NCBI GenBank assembly: GCA_016709665.1
Contig: JADJMI010000026.1
Location: forward strand, 248,001 to 312,000
Source: Betaproteobacteria bacterium
Lineage (GTDB): Bacteria > Pseudomonadota > Gammaproteobacteria > Burkholderiales > Usitatibacteraceae
Length of the DNA stretch: 64,000 nucleotides
Direction of reading: 5' to 3'
The notes beneath the pieces are model-generated. The model worked only from the letters and a program-made list of their open reading frames with translations, made no database searches and had not been told where the DNA came from. Below are positions 33,968-42,810 of the stretch, one piece after another (positions within the stretch are counted from its first letter, which is position 1; each line of letters opens with the position of its first letter). The translations under genes were made by a program, and so were the position numbers.

Positions 33968-36109
33968 CTACTTGATGCGCATGCCGGGCGTGGCGCCGGC
34001 TTCGGGGGCGAGCAGGTAGATGGAGCTGCCGTCGCCGGCGGCGAGCACCATGCCCTGGGATTCGCCGAAACGCATCTTGCGCGGCGCGAGGTTCGCGACC
34101 ATGACGGTGAGGCGCCCGATGAGGTCCTTCGGCGTGTAGGTCGAGCGGATGCCCGCGAAGACGGTCCGCGTGTCGATGCCGATGTCCAGGGTGAGCTTCA
34201 GGAGCTTCTCGGCGTCGGGCACCAGCTCGGCGTCCACGATGCGGGCCACGCGCAGGTCGATCTTGCCGAAGTCGTCGATGGAGATCGTCTCGCCCACGGG
34301 CAGGATCGGCGCCGGCTTGGGCGGCTCGACGGGCTCCAGGCGGAACTCCGGGGCCTCCGGGGCGCCGGGCTTGGGCGCCTCCGCCTTCGCGTCCGCCGGC
34401 GGCTCGAGGAGCTGCTCGATCTGCTTGGGGTCGATGCGCGAGAGCAGGTGCCTGTACGGCTGCACGACGTGGCCCGGCTTGAGCGCGGCGGGCACGTCCT
34501 CCCACGTGAGGGGCTTCGCGAGGGCGAGGAAGGCCTCGACGTCCTCCGCCACCTTGGGCAGCACGGGCTTCAGGTAGATGGTGAGGATGCGGAAGAGCTC
34601 GAGGTAGAGCGTGCAGAACCACTGCAGCGCCGCTTCCTGGCCGGCTTCCTTGGCGATCTCCCAGGGCTTCTGCTCGTCCACGTACTGGTTCACGCGGTCG
34701 GCCAGGAACATCACCTGCCGGATCGCCTTGCTGAATTCCCTCGCGTCGTAGTCGGCGGCGATCTGGTCGGCGAAGCTCCTCACCTCGAAGAGGATGGCCG
34801 GGACCTGTTCCTCGTTGTCCGGCACGGGCGCCGCGACGTTGCCTCGCAGCTTGTGCTTGAGCTCGCGGCCGGCCGAGAGGGGCTCGTCGGAGAGCCGGCC
34901 CCCGAATCGCTTGGAGATGAAGCCCGCCGCGCGGCTCGCGATGTTCACGTACTTGCCCACGAGGTCCGAGTTCACCCGGGCGAGGAAATCGTCCGGGTTG
35001 AAGTCGAGGTCCTCCACGCGGGCGTTGAGCTTGGCGGCCAGGTAGTAGCGCAGCCACTCGGGATTCAGGCCCAGGTCGGCGTACTTCTGCGGGCTCACCG
35101 TGACGCCGCGGCTCTTGGAGAGCTTCTCGCCCGTGAGGGTGAGGAAGCCGTGCACGTAGACGAAGTCGGGCACCTTGCGGCCGGAGAACCTGAGCATCGC
35201 CGGCCAGAAAAGGGTGTGGAAGTAGATGATGTCCTTGCCGATGAAGTGCACCTGCTCGACCTTCGGGTCGGCGATGTACTTGGCGAAGTCGAGGCCCTTC
35301 TTCTCCAGGTGGCTCCGGAGCGAGGCGAGGTAGCCGATGGGCGCGTCGAGCCACACGTAGAAGTACTTGCCCTTGGCGCCGGGGATCTCGATGCCGAAGT
35401 AGGGCGCGTCGCGCGTGATGTCCCAGTCGTTCAGGCCGCCGTCGAGCCATTCGCGCACCTTGTTGGACACCTCGGGCTGGAGCTTGCCGTCCTGCGTCCA
35501 GGCCTTGAGGAACTCCACGCAGCGCGGGTCGGAGAGCTTGAAGAAGAAGTGGTCGGACTTCTTCATCACGGGCGTGGCGCCGGTGAGGGCCGAGAACGGG
35601 TTCTTCAGGTCGGTCGGCGTGTAGACGGCCCCGCAGCTCTCGCACGAATCGCCGTACTGGTCCTTCGTGCCGCACTTGGGGCACTCGCCCTTGATGTAGC
35701 GGTCGGGCAGGAACATGCCCTTCACCGGGTCGAAGAACTGCTCGATCGTCTTCGAGACGATGAAGCCCTCGGCCTTGAGGGCGGCGAAGATCTCGCCGGC
35801 GAGCTGGCGGTTCTCCTCGGAATGGGTCGAGTGGAAGTGATCGAAGCTCACGCCGAAGCGGGCGAGGTCGCGCTTGTGGGATTCCGCCACGCGGGCGATG
35901 AGGGCCTCGGGCGTGATCCCTTCGCTCTCCGCCTTGAGCATGATCGGCGCGCCGTGCGTGTCGTCGGCACACACGAAGTGGACCTTGTGTCCCTGCAGGC
36001 GCTGGAAGCGCACCCAGATGTCGGCCTGGGTGTACTCCATGATGTGCCCTATGTGGAAAGGGCCGTTCGCGTACGGAAGCGCCGTGGTGACGAAAAGCTT
36101 TCGGGGCAT
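33968..36109 (-). CDS. metG: Methionyl-tRNA synthetase
   Basis: 713 residues. Class I synthetase: LPYANGPFHIGHIMEY (HIGH), zinc knuckle CPKCGTKDQYGDSCESC, KLSKSRG (KMSKS). After an Ala/Pro linker comes the C-terminal tRNA-binding OB domain (ISIDDFGKIDLRVARIVDAELV ... ATPGMRIK) used for dimerisation. Divergent from apbC, with an AT-rich gap of about 170 bases that includes TACAAT and TAGAAT sequences usable as -10 elements for the two genes (weak). Confidence 0.97.
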   Translation of the reverse strand: MPRKLFVTTALPYANGPFHIGHIMEYTQADIWVRFQRLQGHKVHFVCADDTHGAPIMLKAESEGITPEALIARVAESHKRDLARFGVSFDHFHSTHSEENRQLAGEIFAALKAEGFIVSKTIEQFFDPVKGMFLPDRYIKGECPKCGTKDQYGDSCESCGAVYTPTDLKNPFSALTGATPVMKKSDHFFFKLSDPRCVEFLKAWTQDGKLQPEVSNKVREWLDGGLNDWDITRDAPYFGIEIPGAKGKYFYVWLDAPIGYLASLRSHLEKKGLDFAKYIADPKVEQVHFIGKDIIYFHTLFWPAMLRFSGRKVPDFVYVHGFLTLTGEKLSKSRGVTVSPQKYADLGLNPEWLRYYLAAKLNARVEDLDFNPDDFLARVNSDLVGKYVNIASRAAGFISKRFGGRLSDEPLSAGRELKHKLRGNVAAPVPDNEEQVPAILFEVRSFADQIAADYDAREFSKAIRQVMFLADRVNQYVDEQKPWEIAKEAGQEAALQWFCTLYLELFRILTIYLKPVLPKVAEDVEAFLALAKPLTWEDVPAALKPGHVVQPYRHLLSRIDPKQIEQLLEPPADAKAEAPKPGAPEAPEFRLEPVEPPKPAPILPVGETISIDDFGKIDLRVARIVDAELVPDAEKLLKLTLDIGIDTRTVFAGIRSTYTPKDLIGRLTVMVANLAPRKMRFGESQGMVLAAGDGSSIYLLAPEAGATPGMRIK

Positions 36110-36282
36110 GAAACCGGGCGAGCCTTCGCGATGGGGGGTTGGGGTCGGCTCGTGAACGCGCGAAAGGCGTGGGCGAGTGATTGAATCGCAATGGAAAAGT
36201 ATCGCCCGGATTGTAGCAAATTGAATTAGAATTCGCGCTCGCTTTCCCCTCTCGTTTCCGCCCCTTCCCGCGACCCCCCGCC

Positions 36283-37371
36283 ATGACTCTCACCGACAAG
36301 GACGTACACGCCGCGCTTTCCGAGCTCATCGACCCGGTCACGGACCGCAATTACGTCGAGGCCCGCTGCGTGAAGAACCTGAAGATCGACGGCGAGCACC
36401 TCTCGCTCGACATCGTGCTCGGCTACCCGGCCCGCGGCGTGATCGAGACGGTGCGCGAGCAGGTCGCCGGGCGCCTCAAGCTGCTGCCGGGCGTGAAGTT
36501 CGCCTCGGTCAACGTGTTCTCGAAGATCGTGCCGCACGCCGTCCAGCGGGGCGTGAAGCTGGTGCCGGGCATCAAGAACATCATCGCCGTCGCCTCGGGC
36601 AAGGGCGGCGTCGGCAAGAGCACCGTCGCCGTGAATCTCGCGCTGGCTCTCGCCGCCGAAGGCGCCTCGGTCGGCATGCTCGATGCGGACATCTACGGGC
36701 CCTCCCAGCCGACGATGCTCGGCATCACCGGCCGTCCCTCCTCGCGCGACGGCAAGACCATGGAGCCCATGGAAGGCCACGGCATCCAGGCGATGAGCGT
36801 CGGATTCCTCATCGAGCAGGACACGCCGATGGTCTGGCGCGGCCCGATGGTCACGCAGGCGCTGGAGCAACTCCTCACGGAAACCCGCTGGCGCGACCTC
36901 GACTACCTCGTGGTCGACCTGCCCCCGGGAACCGGGGACATCCAGCTCACGCTCTCGCAGAAAGTCCCCGTGACGGGTGCGGTCATCGTGACCACGCCGC
37001 AGGACATCGCCCTGATCGACGCGCGCAAGGGCCTGAAGATGTTCGAGAAGGTGGGCGTGCCCATCCTGGGCATCGTCGAGAACATGGCCATCCACGTGTG
37101 CTCGGCCTGCGGCCACGCGGAGCACATCTTCGGCCAGGGCGGCGGCGAGAAGATGTGCCAGGACTTCGGCGTCGAGTTCCTGGGGTCCCTTCCGCTCGAC
37201 ATCACCATCCGCGAGCAGGCCGACACGGGCAAGCCCACCGTGGTCGCCGACCCCGACGGGAAGATCGCGGGCATCTACCGCGGCATCGCCCGCAAGGTGG
37301 CCGCGCGGATCGCGAAGGCCGCCGAGGATCGCACCGCGCTCTTCCCGAAGATCGTCATCCAGAACACGTGA
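36283..37371 (+). CDS. apbC: Mrp/ApbC iron-sulfur carrier ATPase
   Basis: 362 residues. N-terminal DUF59/MIP18 domain (LSELIDPVTDRNYVEA), then the P-loop ATPase with the deviant Walker A GKGGVGKST, LDADIYGPSQPTMLG and the cluster-binding pair CSAC. Transfers [Fe-S] clusters to apoproteins. The metG-apbC divergent pair followed by dcd is common in this bacterial group. Confidence 0.95.
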   Translation: MTLTDKDVHAALSELIDPVTDRNYVEARCVKNLKIDGEHLSLDIVLGYPARGVIETVREQVAGRLKLLPGVKFASVNVFSKIVPHAVQRGVKLVPGIKNIIAVASGKGGVGKSTVAVNLALALAAEGASVGMLDADIYGPSQPTMLGITGRPSSRDGKTMEPMEGHGIQAMSVGFLIEQDTPMVWRGPMVTQALEQLLTETRWRDLDYLVVDLPPGTGDIQLTLSQKVPVTGAVIVTTPQDIALIDARKGLKMFEKVGVPILGIVENMAIHVCSACGHAEHIFGQGGGEKMCQDFGVEFLGSLPLDITIREQADTGKPTVVADPDGKIAGIYRGIARKVAARIAKAAEDRTALFPKIVIQNT

Positions 37372-37502
37372 ACACCGGTGGTTAGACCGACATCGGGGCG
37401 GTCGTTCGAGCGGACGTTCCGCCGCTCAACTCCGCGAGCAAGGTCCCCTGAGTTTCGAGACCGACCATCGGATCGGCTGGCCAACCCCGTGAGCAAGAAA
37501 CC

Positions 37503-38069
37503 ATGAGCATCAAGAGCGACAAGTGGATCCGCCGCATGGCGGCCGAGCACGGCATGATCGAGCCCTTCGAGCCCGGTCAGGTGCGCGAGGTGGACGGCAA
37601 GCGCATCGTGTCCTACGGCACCTCGAGCTACGGCTACGACATCCGCTGCTCCCGGGAATTCAAGATCTTCACGAACATCAACGCGACCATCGTCGACCCG
37701 AAGCACTTCGACGAGAAGTCCTTCGTCACCTTCGAGAGCGACGTGTGCATCATCCCGCCCAACTCGTTCGCGCTCGCCCGCACGGTGGAATACTTCCGCA
37801 TCCCCCGCAACGTCCTCACGGTTTGCCTGGGCAAGAGCACCTACGCGCGCTGCGGCATCATCGTGAACGTGACGCCCTTCGAGCCGGAATGGGAGGGCTT
37901 CGTCACCCTCGAGTTCTCGAACACCACGCCGCTGCCGGCGAAGATCTACGCCGGCGAAGGCTGCGCGCAGGTGATCTTCTTCGAATCCGACGAGGTCTGC
38001 GAGACGTCCTACCGCGACCGCGGCGGGAAGTACCAGGGCCAGTCGGGCGTGACGCTGCCCAAGATGTGA
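37503..38069 (+). CDS. dcd: dCTP deaminase
   Basis: 188 residues. Deaminates dCTP to dUTP for thymidylate synthesis. Characteristic stretches: SYGTSSYGYDIRCS, FALARTVEYFRIPRNVLTVCLGKSTYARCG with substrate-binding residues, the catalytic Glu in TPFEPEWEGFVTLEFSNTTPLP, and the C-terminal KYQGQSGVTLPKM. Same strand as apbC, 131 bases after it. Confidence 0.96.
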   Translation: MSIKSDKWIRRMAAEHGMIEPFEPGQVREVDGKRIVSYGTSSYGYDIRCSREFKIFTNINATIVDPKHFDEKSFVTFESDVCIIPPNSFALARTVEYFRIPRNVLTVCLGKSTYARCGIIVNVTPFEPEWEGFVTLEFSNTTPLPAKIYAGEGCAQVIFFESDEVCETSYRDRGGKYQGQSGVTLPKM

Positions 38070-38251
38070 CGATCGGGAGCCCCGCGGCGCTCCCGGCACC
38101 CCCCCTAAAGTATTACCGGCCCCGACCCGAAAATGCTGGGGTCGACGGCCGGATTTGCCCTATACTTCGCGCATTTTTGCGGCCCGGCCCGGCGGGTGGG
38201 CCCGCAGCGACTGGCAGCGCCAACGCCCGGCAGGGATCAAAGGAGGTCATC

Positions 38252-38365
38252 ATGACAAGAGCGAGGAAGTCCGTCGGACCGCAAAGAGCCGCCCCGGGCG
38301 CCTGCCGCGCCTCCCGTTTTGCCTCGCCTTGCCGTGACGAAAGACATCGATGCCCCGAGCCGTAG
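38252..38365 (+). CDS. Short Arg-rich leader-like ORF overlapping the decarboxylase start
   Basis: 37 codons starting at an ATG 5 bases after an excellent ribosome site (AAAGGAGG, 38239-38246). Eight of 37 residues are Arg. It ends at 38365, 16 bases inside the decarboxylase gene, whose own ATG (38350) has only a weak ribosome site. A possible -10 (TATACT, 38161-38166) gives an untranslated leader of about 80 bases with GC-rich hairpins. The layout is that of a leader peptide or translational coupler for the polyamine-type decarboxylase; the peptide itself matches no family. Confidence 0.5.
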   Translation: MTRARKSVGPQRAAPGACRASRFASPCRDERHRCPEP

Positions 38366-39534
38366 TCAAGAAGCTCCGCCCGACCCCCGAGTTCCCCCTC
38401 GATACCCATCCCGAAGTCAGCCTCGATTTCGGCGCCGTGAAGCAGTACCTCGCGCGCCATCCCTACAAGAAGCCCGTCCTGCTGGTCGACCTGGACCTCG
38501 TGCGCACCAAGACGCGCCGCTTCCGGGCCTCGCTGCCGCGCGTGCGCCCGCACTTCGCCGTGAAGGCGAACCCCGATCCCCGCGTCCTCAAGGTGCTCAT
38601 GCAGGAAGGCGCCGGCTTCGAGATCGCCTCGATCGCCGAGCTGGACCTCCTCCTGTCCCTGGGCGTGCCGGTCGGCGAGATCTTCTACTCGAACCCGATG
38701 AAGTCCCGCGCCTACCTCGAGTACGCGTCCGCCAAGGGCGTCGAGTGGTTCGTGGTGGATTCCGTCGAGGAGATCGTCAAGGTGCAGTCGGTCAAGGCCG
38801 ACGCGAAGATGTACCTGCGCATCGACGCGCCCAACATCGGCAGCGACTGGCCGCTCGCGGGCAAGTTCGGCGCGCACATGAACGACATTCCCGAACTCAT
38901 CGAGGCCGCGGTCGGCTGCAAGGCGGACCTGGCCGGCGTCACCTTCCACGTGGGCTCGCAGTGCCTGAACCCGGAGAACTGGCGCGTCGGCATGGAAAGG
39001 GCCCGGAAGGTGTTCGCGGCGATGCGCACGGCCGGCCTCAACCCGCGCCTGCTGAACCTGGGCGGCGGCTACCCCGTGCGCCACGTGAAGCCGATCCCCT
39101 CCATCGAGACGATCGCCGAGGTGATCAACCGGGAGCTCCGGCACTTCGGGCCGGAGATCCAGGTGATCGCGGAGCCGGGGCGCTACCTCGTCTCCGACGC
39201 CGGCTACTTCATCTGCCGCGTCGTGGGCACCGCCACGCGCAACGGCCAGCGCTGGATGTACTGGGACGCGGGCGTCTTCGGCGGCATCATCGAGACCACG
39301 GAGGGCCTTCGCTACAACATGTACACGGACCGCGACGGCGAGCCGATCGCCTGGAACGTCGCCGGCCCCACCTGCGATTCCGTGGACGTGGTGATGCGCG
39401 ACGAGCTGCTGCCGGCGGACCTGCAGGAGAACGACTTCATCTTCATCAAGAACGCGGGCGCGTACACCACGGCCTACGCCTCCAACTTCAACGGCTTCCC
39501 GCTGCCCGAAGTCGCGGTCATCGGCCGGCAGTGA
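38350..39534 (+). CDS. Ornithine/lysine-type PLP decarboxylase (fold III)
   Basis: 394 residues. Alanine-racemase-fold decarboxylase: PLP lysine 72 in FAVKANPDP, FEIASIAELD, HVGSQ (His stacking on PLP), GGGYP phosphate loop, EPGRYLVSDAG, and the substrate-side CDSVDVV near the C-terminus. The family includes ornithine and lysine decarboxylases (putrescine/cadaverine synthesis); the CxSxD-type motif fits ornithine, but specificity is not proven. Preceded by the overlapping short ORF, see that entry. Confidence 0.88.
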   Translation: MPRAVVKKLRPTPEFPLDTHPEVSLDFGAVKQYLARHPYKKPVLLVDLDLVRTKTRRFRASLPRVRPHFAVKANPDPRVLKVLMQEGAGFEIASIAELDLLLSLGVPVGEIFYSNPMKSRAYLEYASAKGVEWFVVDSVEEIVKVQSVKADAKMYLRIDAPNIGSDWPLAGKFGAHMNDIPELIEAAVGCKADLAGVTFHVGSQCLNPENWRVGMERARKVFAAMRTAGLNPRLLNLGGGYPVRHVKPIPSIETIAEVINRELRHFGPEIQVIAEPGRYLVSDAGYFICRVVGTATRNGQRWMYWDAGVFGGIIETTEGLRYNMYTDRDGEPIAWNVAGPTCDSVDVVMRDELLPADLQENDFIFIKNAGAYTTAYASNFNGFPLPEVAVIGRQ

Positions 39535-39561
39535 ACCGGCCCGGCACCGCGGGCTAGGGCC

Positions 39562-40578
39562 ATGGCGCAGGACTTCTGGGCCTCCAGCGGCCATCGCCAC
39601 CTCCGGTTGAACGGCGACGGCTGGCACGAGCCTACCGACGACTACCTTCGGGTCTTCCTCTCGCGCGACGAGCTCGCGCCGCCGCCCGAGGCCGGGCCCG
39701 CCGAGCGCCACCTGCACGCGCGGCTCGTCGACAAGCCCCGGCTCGCGGTGCCGGCCGCGGATCTCGCCGCCGTCGAGGACGCGGACGCCCGCGACAACTG
39801 GCGCGAATGGCTGCGCTTCCGCGACCGCCTGCTCGCGCTCGGCACGGTCGAATCCTGCTACGTCGACCTCTTCCGCCGGCCCGCGGTCGACCTCGCGCCG
39901 CCTTTCGTCGACGCCCTGGCGCAGGCGATCGTGCGCGGACTGCTCGAGGGCACGTCGGATCCCTGGTACGCCCGGGCCGGCGAGCTCTTCTTCCGTCGCC
40001 AGCGCGTGAGCCTCGAGAACGGCCAGGTGCTCGCCGCCGATGCGACCACCATCGAGGCCTACGCCGAGACGGGCGGCTTCGGGAACTTCGGCCGGCTGCT
40101 TCGCCAGCAGGCGACGCCCCTCGCCCCCGTGAAGATGGACGTGCTGAACACGGAGAACGCGCCCGTCTACTTCCTGCGCGACGAGCTCTTCAGCTTCCTG
40201 CTCGACCTCACGCCGGGGCGCGAGGGAACGAAGGCCCTCGCCGTGCTGCTCGAGCGTTGGGTCGGGCACCTCGCCGGCGCGAAGGTGCGGATCGAACCCG
40301 CGGCGCGGGTCGCCGACGAGAAATGGCGCTGGCACGCGGGTCTCGACGTCGAATCGACGGCGATCCTGAACGCGCTCTACCGCGGCGAGGCGATCGACGA
40401 GGAGAGGCTCGCACGGCTCGCTTGCCTCTTCCGGCTCGAGTTCGCCGACCCCGCGGATGCCGCGCCGGAAGCGGCCGGACGGCCGGTGTATCTCGGCCTC
40501 GCCTTCCGGGAGGATCACACGCTCAGGATGAAGCCGCAGAACCTGCTCGCGAACCTGCCGCTTCGCCGGGGAAGCTGA
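39562..40578 (+). CDS. Conserved unknown protein (DUF6352-like)
   Basis: 338 residues, soluble, no signal peptide. The N-terminus FWASSGHRHLRLNGDGWHEPTDDYLRVFLSRDEL and the long helical body with NTENAPVYFLRDELFSF and FREDHTLRMKPQNLLANLPL look like the DUF6352 family of proteobacteria (recalled, not verified). 27 bases after the decarboxylase, so possibly co-transcribed. Function unknown. Confidence 0.65.
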   Translation: MAQDFWASSGHRHLRLNGDGWHEPTDDYLRVFLSRDELAPPPEAGPAERHLHARLVDKPRLAVPAADLAAVEDADARDNWREWLRFRDRLLALGTVESCYVDLFRRPAVDLAPPFVDALAQAIVRGLLEGTSDPWYARAGELFFRRQRVSLENGQVLAADATTIEAYAETGGFGNFGRLLRQQATPLAPVKMDVLNTENAPVYFLRDELFSFLLDLTPGREGTKALAVLLERWVGHLAGAKVRIEPAARVADEKWRWHAGLDVESTAILNALYRGEAIDEERLARLACLFRLEFADPADAAPEAAGRPVYLGLAFREDHTLRMKPQNLLANLPLRRGS

Positions 40579-40637
40579 CGCCCGCCGCGGAGTAAAATGG
40601 TCGCTCGCGCCCTTCCGGCGCAATCGGAGCCAAGACA

Positions 40638-40886
40638 ATGCAAAGCGTGGGCGAAACGACCGGCACCTTCATGCTGGGCAAGGAGCTGGACATCCTCATG
40701 GCCGAGCGCAAGCGCCTGCTCAAGGTCGCCGGGGCCGCCGCGCAGTTCGTGGCTTCCATGGACGGCAGCGAACTGCCGCCGGCGGTCGCGACCGAGGCCG
40801 ACATCCTGGCGCAGAGCGTGAACGCGCTTCCCGAAGACACGCTGCGGGATGCGCTCGCGGCGATCACCCGCACCCGCGAGGAGTAA
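40638..40886 (+). CDS. Small conserved helical protein
   Basis: 82 residues, mainly helical (FMLGKELDILMAERKRLLKVAGAAAQFVASM and ALPEDTLRDALAAITRTREE). No signal or membrane segment. A TAAAAT -10-like sequence lies at 40593-40598. It is followed after 3 bases by the DUF6494-like gene. Function unknown. Confidence 0.65.
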   Translation: MQSVGETTGTFMLGKELDILMAERKRLLKVAGAAAQFVASMDGSELPPAVATEADILAQSVNALPEDTLRDALAAITRTREE

Positions 40887-40889
40887 GCC

Positions 40890-41096
40890 ATGAATCCCGA
40901 AGCCCTGAACATGAGCATCCGCACGTTCCTCAAGCGCGTGGGCGTGCAGTCGCAACGCGAGATCGAGAGCGCGGTCGCGAAGGCGCTGGCCGACGGCCGC
41001 CTGAAGGGAAGCGAATCGCTGCCGGCCCAGGTGACGCTCACGGTGGGCGGGGTCGCGCTCAACGTCGTCATCGACGGCAAGATTTCGCTGGAGTAG
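40890..41096 (+). CDS. DUF6494-like small protein
   Basis: 68 residues. LNMSIRTFLKRVGVQSQREIESAVAKALADG is the family signature as remembered for DUF6494; the second half is a short beta region (QVTLTVGGVALNVVIDGKISL). Tightly spaced between the 40638 gene and the dehydratase, so part of a small operon 40638-42663. Function unknown. Confidence 0.75.
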   Translation: MNPEALNMSIRTFLKRVGVQSQREIESAVAKALADGRLKGSESLPAQVTLTVGGVALNVVIDGKISLE

Positions 41097-41104
41097 GGGG
41101 CGCC

Positions 41105-42085
41105 ATGGACGACCGTACCGGCGGGGCCCTGCCCGTCGCGTGGGAAGACGTCGCCTCGGCGGCCGAGCGCCTCGAAGGGGTCGCGCACCGCACGCCGGTG
41201 ATGACCTCGAGCCAGTTCGACGCCCTCACGGGCACGAAGGCCTTCTTCAAGTGCGAGAACTTCCAGCGCATGGGCGCCTTCAAGTTCCGCGGCGCCTACA
41301 ACGCGCTCTCGCGCCTGGACCCGGCCGCGCGCAAGGCCGGCGTCGTCGCGTTCTCCTCGGGAAACCACGCGCAGGCCGTCGCGCTCGCCGGGCGGATGCT
41401 CGGCATTCCCCGCGTGATCGTGATGCCCGCCGACGCGCCCGCGGTGAAGGTGGCGGCCACGAAGGGCTATGGCGCCGAAGTCGTCCTCTACGACCGTGCC
41501 TCGGGCGAGGACCGCGAGCAGATGGCCGCCCGCCTCGCGCGCGAGCGCGGCGCGACGCTCATCCCGCCCTTCGACCACGCGCACGTGATCGCCGGGCAGG
41601 GCACCGCGGCGAAGGAACTGATCGAGGAGACCGGCCCGCTCGATTGGCTTTTCGTCTGCTGCGGCGGTGCCGGCCTGCTCTCGGGCTGCGCCATCGCCGC
41701 GAACCACCTCTCGCCCGGCATCAAGGTGATCGGCGTGGAGCCCGCGGCCGGCGACGACGCGGCGCGCTCCTTCCGCACGAAGACGCTCGTGCGCGTCGAG
41801 AACCCGCAGACGCTCGCCGACGGCGCGCGCACGAATTCCCTGGGCACGCTCACGTTCCCGCTCGTTCTCGCGCACGTGCACGATTTCCTCACGGTGACGG
41901 ACGAGGAACTCGTGGAAGCCATGCGCTTCCTCTGGGAGCGCATGAAGCTGGTGGTCGAGCCCACGGGCGCGCTCGCGACGGCCGGCGTGCTCTCGAAGCG
42001 CCTTCCGGCGCAGGGCGGCCGGGTCGGCATCATCCTCTCGGGCGGCAACGTGGACCTGCGCGCGGCCGCGAAGCTCTTCGCGTGA
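41105..42085 (+). CDS. Serine/threonine dehydratase-like PLP enzyme
   Basis: 326 residues. Fold-II PLP enzyme: Lys60 in MGAFKFRGAYNAL, SSGNHAQAVALA, the glycine loop CCGGAGLLSG and ILSGGNVDL near the end. Length without a regulatory ACT domain fits catabolic threonine dehydratase, serine racemase or threo-3-hydroxyaspartate ammonia-lyase; the short form with TPVMTSSQFDALTG is closest to the latter two. Overlaps the next gene by 4 bases. Confidence 0.88.
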   Translation: MDDRTGGALPVAWEDVASAAERLEGVAHRTPVMTSSQFDALTGTKAFFKCENFQRMGAFKFRGAYNALSRLDPAARKAGVVAFSSGNHAQAVALAGRMLGIPRVIVMPADAPAVKVAATKGYGAEVVLYDRASGEDREQMAARLARERGATLIPPFDHAHVIAGQGTAAKELIEETGPLDWLFVCCGGAGLLSGCAIAANHLSPGIKVIGVEPAAGDDAARSFRTKTLVRVENPQTLADGARTNSLGTLTFPLVLAHVHDFLTVTDEELVEAMRFLWERMKLVVEPTGALATAGVLSKRLPAQGGRVGIILSGGNVDLRAAAKLFA

Positions 42086-42663
42086 GTTTCGAAGACGCGT
42101 TCGTGCCGCCCGCCATCCCGCGGCGCGGCAACGCGTTCTGGCGTTGGGCGGGGCGGACGGTGCTTCGCCTGTCGAACTGGCGGCTCGAGGGCTCCTTCCC
42201 GGATGCGGCGAAGTGCGTCGTCGCCGTCGCCCCGCACACGTCGAACTGGGATTTCCCCGTCGGCGCCGCGGCGATGTTCGCGCTGGACCTCAAGTGCAAG
42301 TTCATCGGCAAGCACACGCTGTTCGCGTGGCCGGTCGCGGGCTTCCTGCGCTGGATGGGCGGCATCCCGGTGGACCGGAGCGCGGCGCACGGGGTCGTGG
42401 GCGAGGCGGTCGACGCTTTCCGCGCGTCGTCGCAGTTCATGCTCGTCATCGCCCCCGAGGGCACGCGCAGCCGGGTAGACAAGTTCAAGACCGGGTTCCT
42501 GCACATCGCGCGCGGCGCGGGCGTGCCCGTGGTGCTCGTCGCGCTCGACTGGGGCTCGCGGACGATCCGCATCGCCCCCGCTTTCGATGTGCGCAGCGAC
42601 ATCGAGTCCGAGCGGGTTCGGGTCGAGGCGCACTTCGCGCGGTTCCGCGGACGCAATCGCTGA
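42082..42663 (+). CDS. Lysophospholipid acyltransferase (PlsC-like)
   Basis: 193 residues, GTG start in the previous stop. Glycerolipid acyltransferase motifs: APHTSNWDFP (HX4D variant HTSNWD), FIGKHTLF, and PEGTRSR (EGTR). Probably adds an acyl chain to lysophosphatidate or a related lipid at the inner membrane. Shorter than classical PlsC (about 240). It is the last gene before the 316-base stretch with the predicted small RNA. Confidence 0.85.
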   Translation: MSFEDAFVPPAIPRRGNAFWRWAGRTVLRLSNWRLEGSFPDAAKCVVAVAPHTSNWDFPVGAAAMFALDLKCKFIGKHTLFAWPVAGFLRWMGGIPVDRSAAHGVVGEAVDAFRASSQFMLVIAPEGTRSRVDKFKTGFLHIARGAGVPVVLVALDWGSRTIRIAPAFDVRSDIESERVRVEAHFARFRGRNR

Positions 42664-42681
42664 CCCAAGCCGGTGCTGCAT

Positions 42682-42698
42682 TGCACCATGGCGGCGCC
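42682..42698. promoter_or_regulatory. NtrC-like enhancer site
   Basis: TGCACC-N5-GGCGCC, against the NtrC pattern TGCACC-N5-GGTGCA. A further GGTGC half lies just upstream at 42672-42676. Its centre is about 120 bases upstream of the predicted start of the small RNA, a standard enhancer distance for sigma54 promoters. Confidence 0.5.
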
Positions 42699-42742
42699 GC
42701 CACGGCGCGAATGAGTCGCGGGGCCTTCCCGGAGATTTTATT

Positions 42743-42755
42743 CAACCGATTGATG
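42743..42755 (-). promoter_or_regulatory. IHF-like site between enhancer and sigma54 promoter
   Basis: On the minus strand CATCAATCGGTTG fits the IHF pattern WATCAANNNNTTR except at the first base, inside a locally AT-rich tract (42734-42760) that stands out from its GC-rich surroundings. IHF bending between enhancer and promoter is a common feature of sigma54 promoters. Confidence 0.5.
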
Positions 42756-42784
42756 TTGAAGGGGAAACTTCTTCGGGCCCGCGT

Positions 42785-42800
42785 TGGCACGGTCCCTGCA
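42785..42800 (+). promoter_or_regulatory. Sigma54 (-24/-12) promoter
   Basis: TGGCACGGTCCCTGCA, matching TGGCACRNNNNTTGCW at all but one base, with the required GG-N10-GC spacing. Predicted start is 42811 or next to it. No protein-coding gene follows on this strand; an intrinsic terminator ends the transcript at about 42895. Confidence 0.75.
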
Positions 42801-42810
42801 AGAGATTGGG

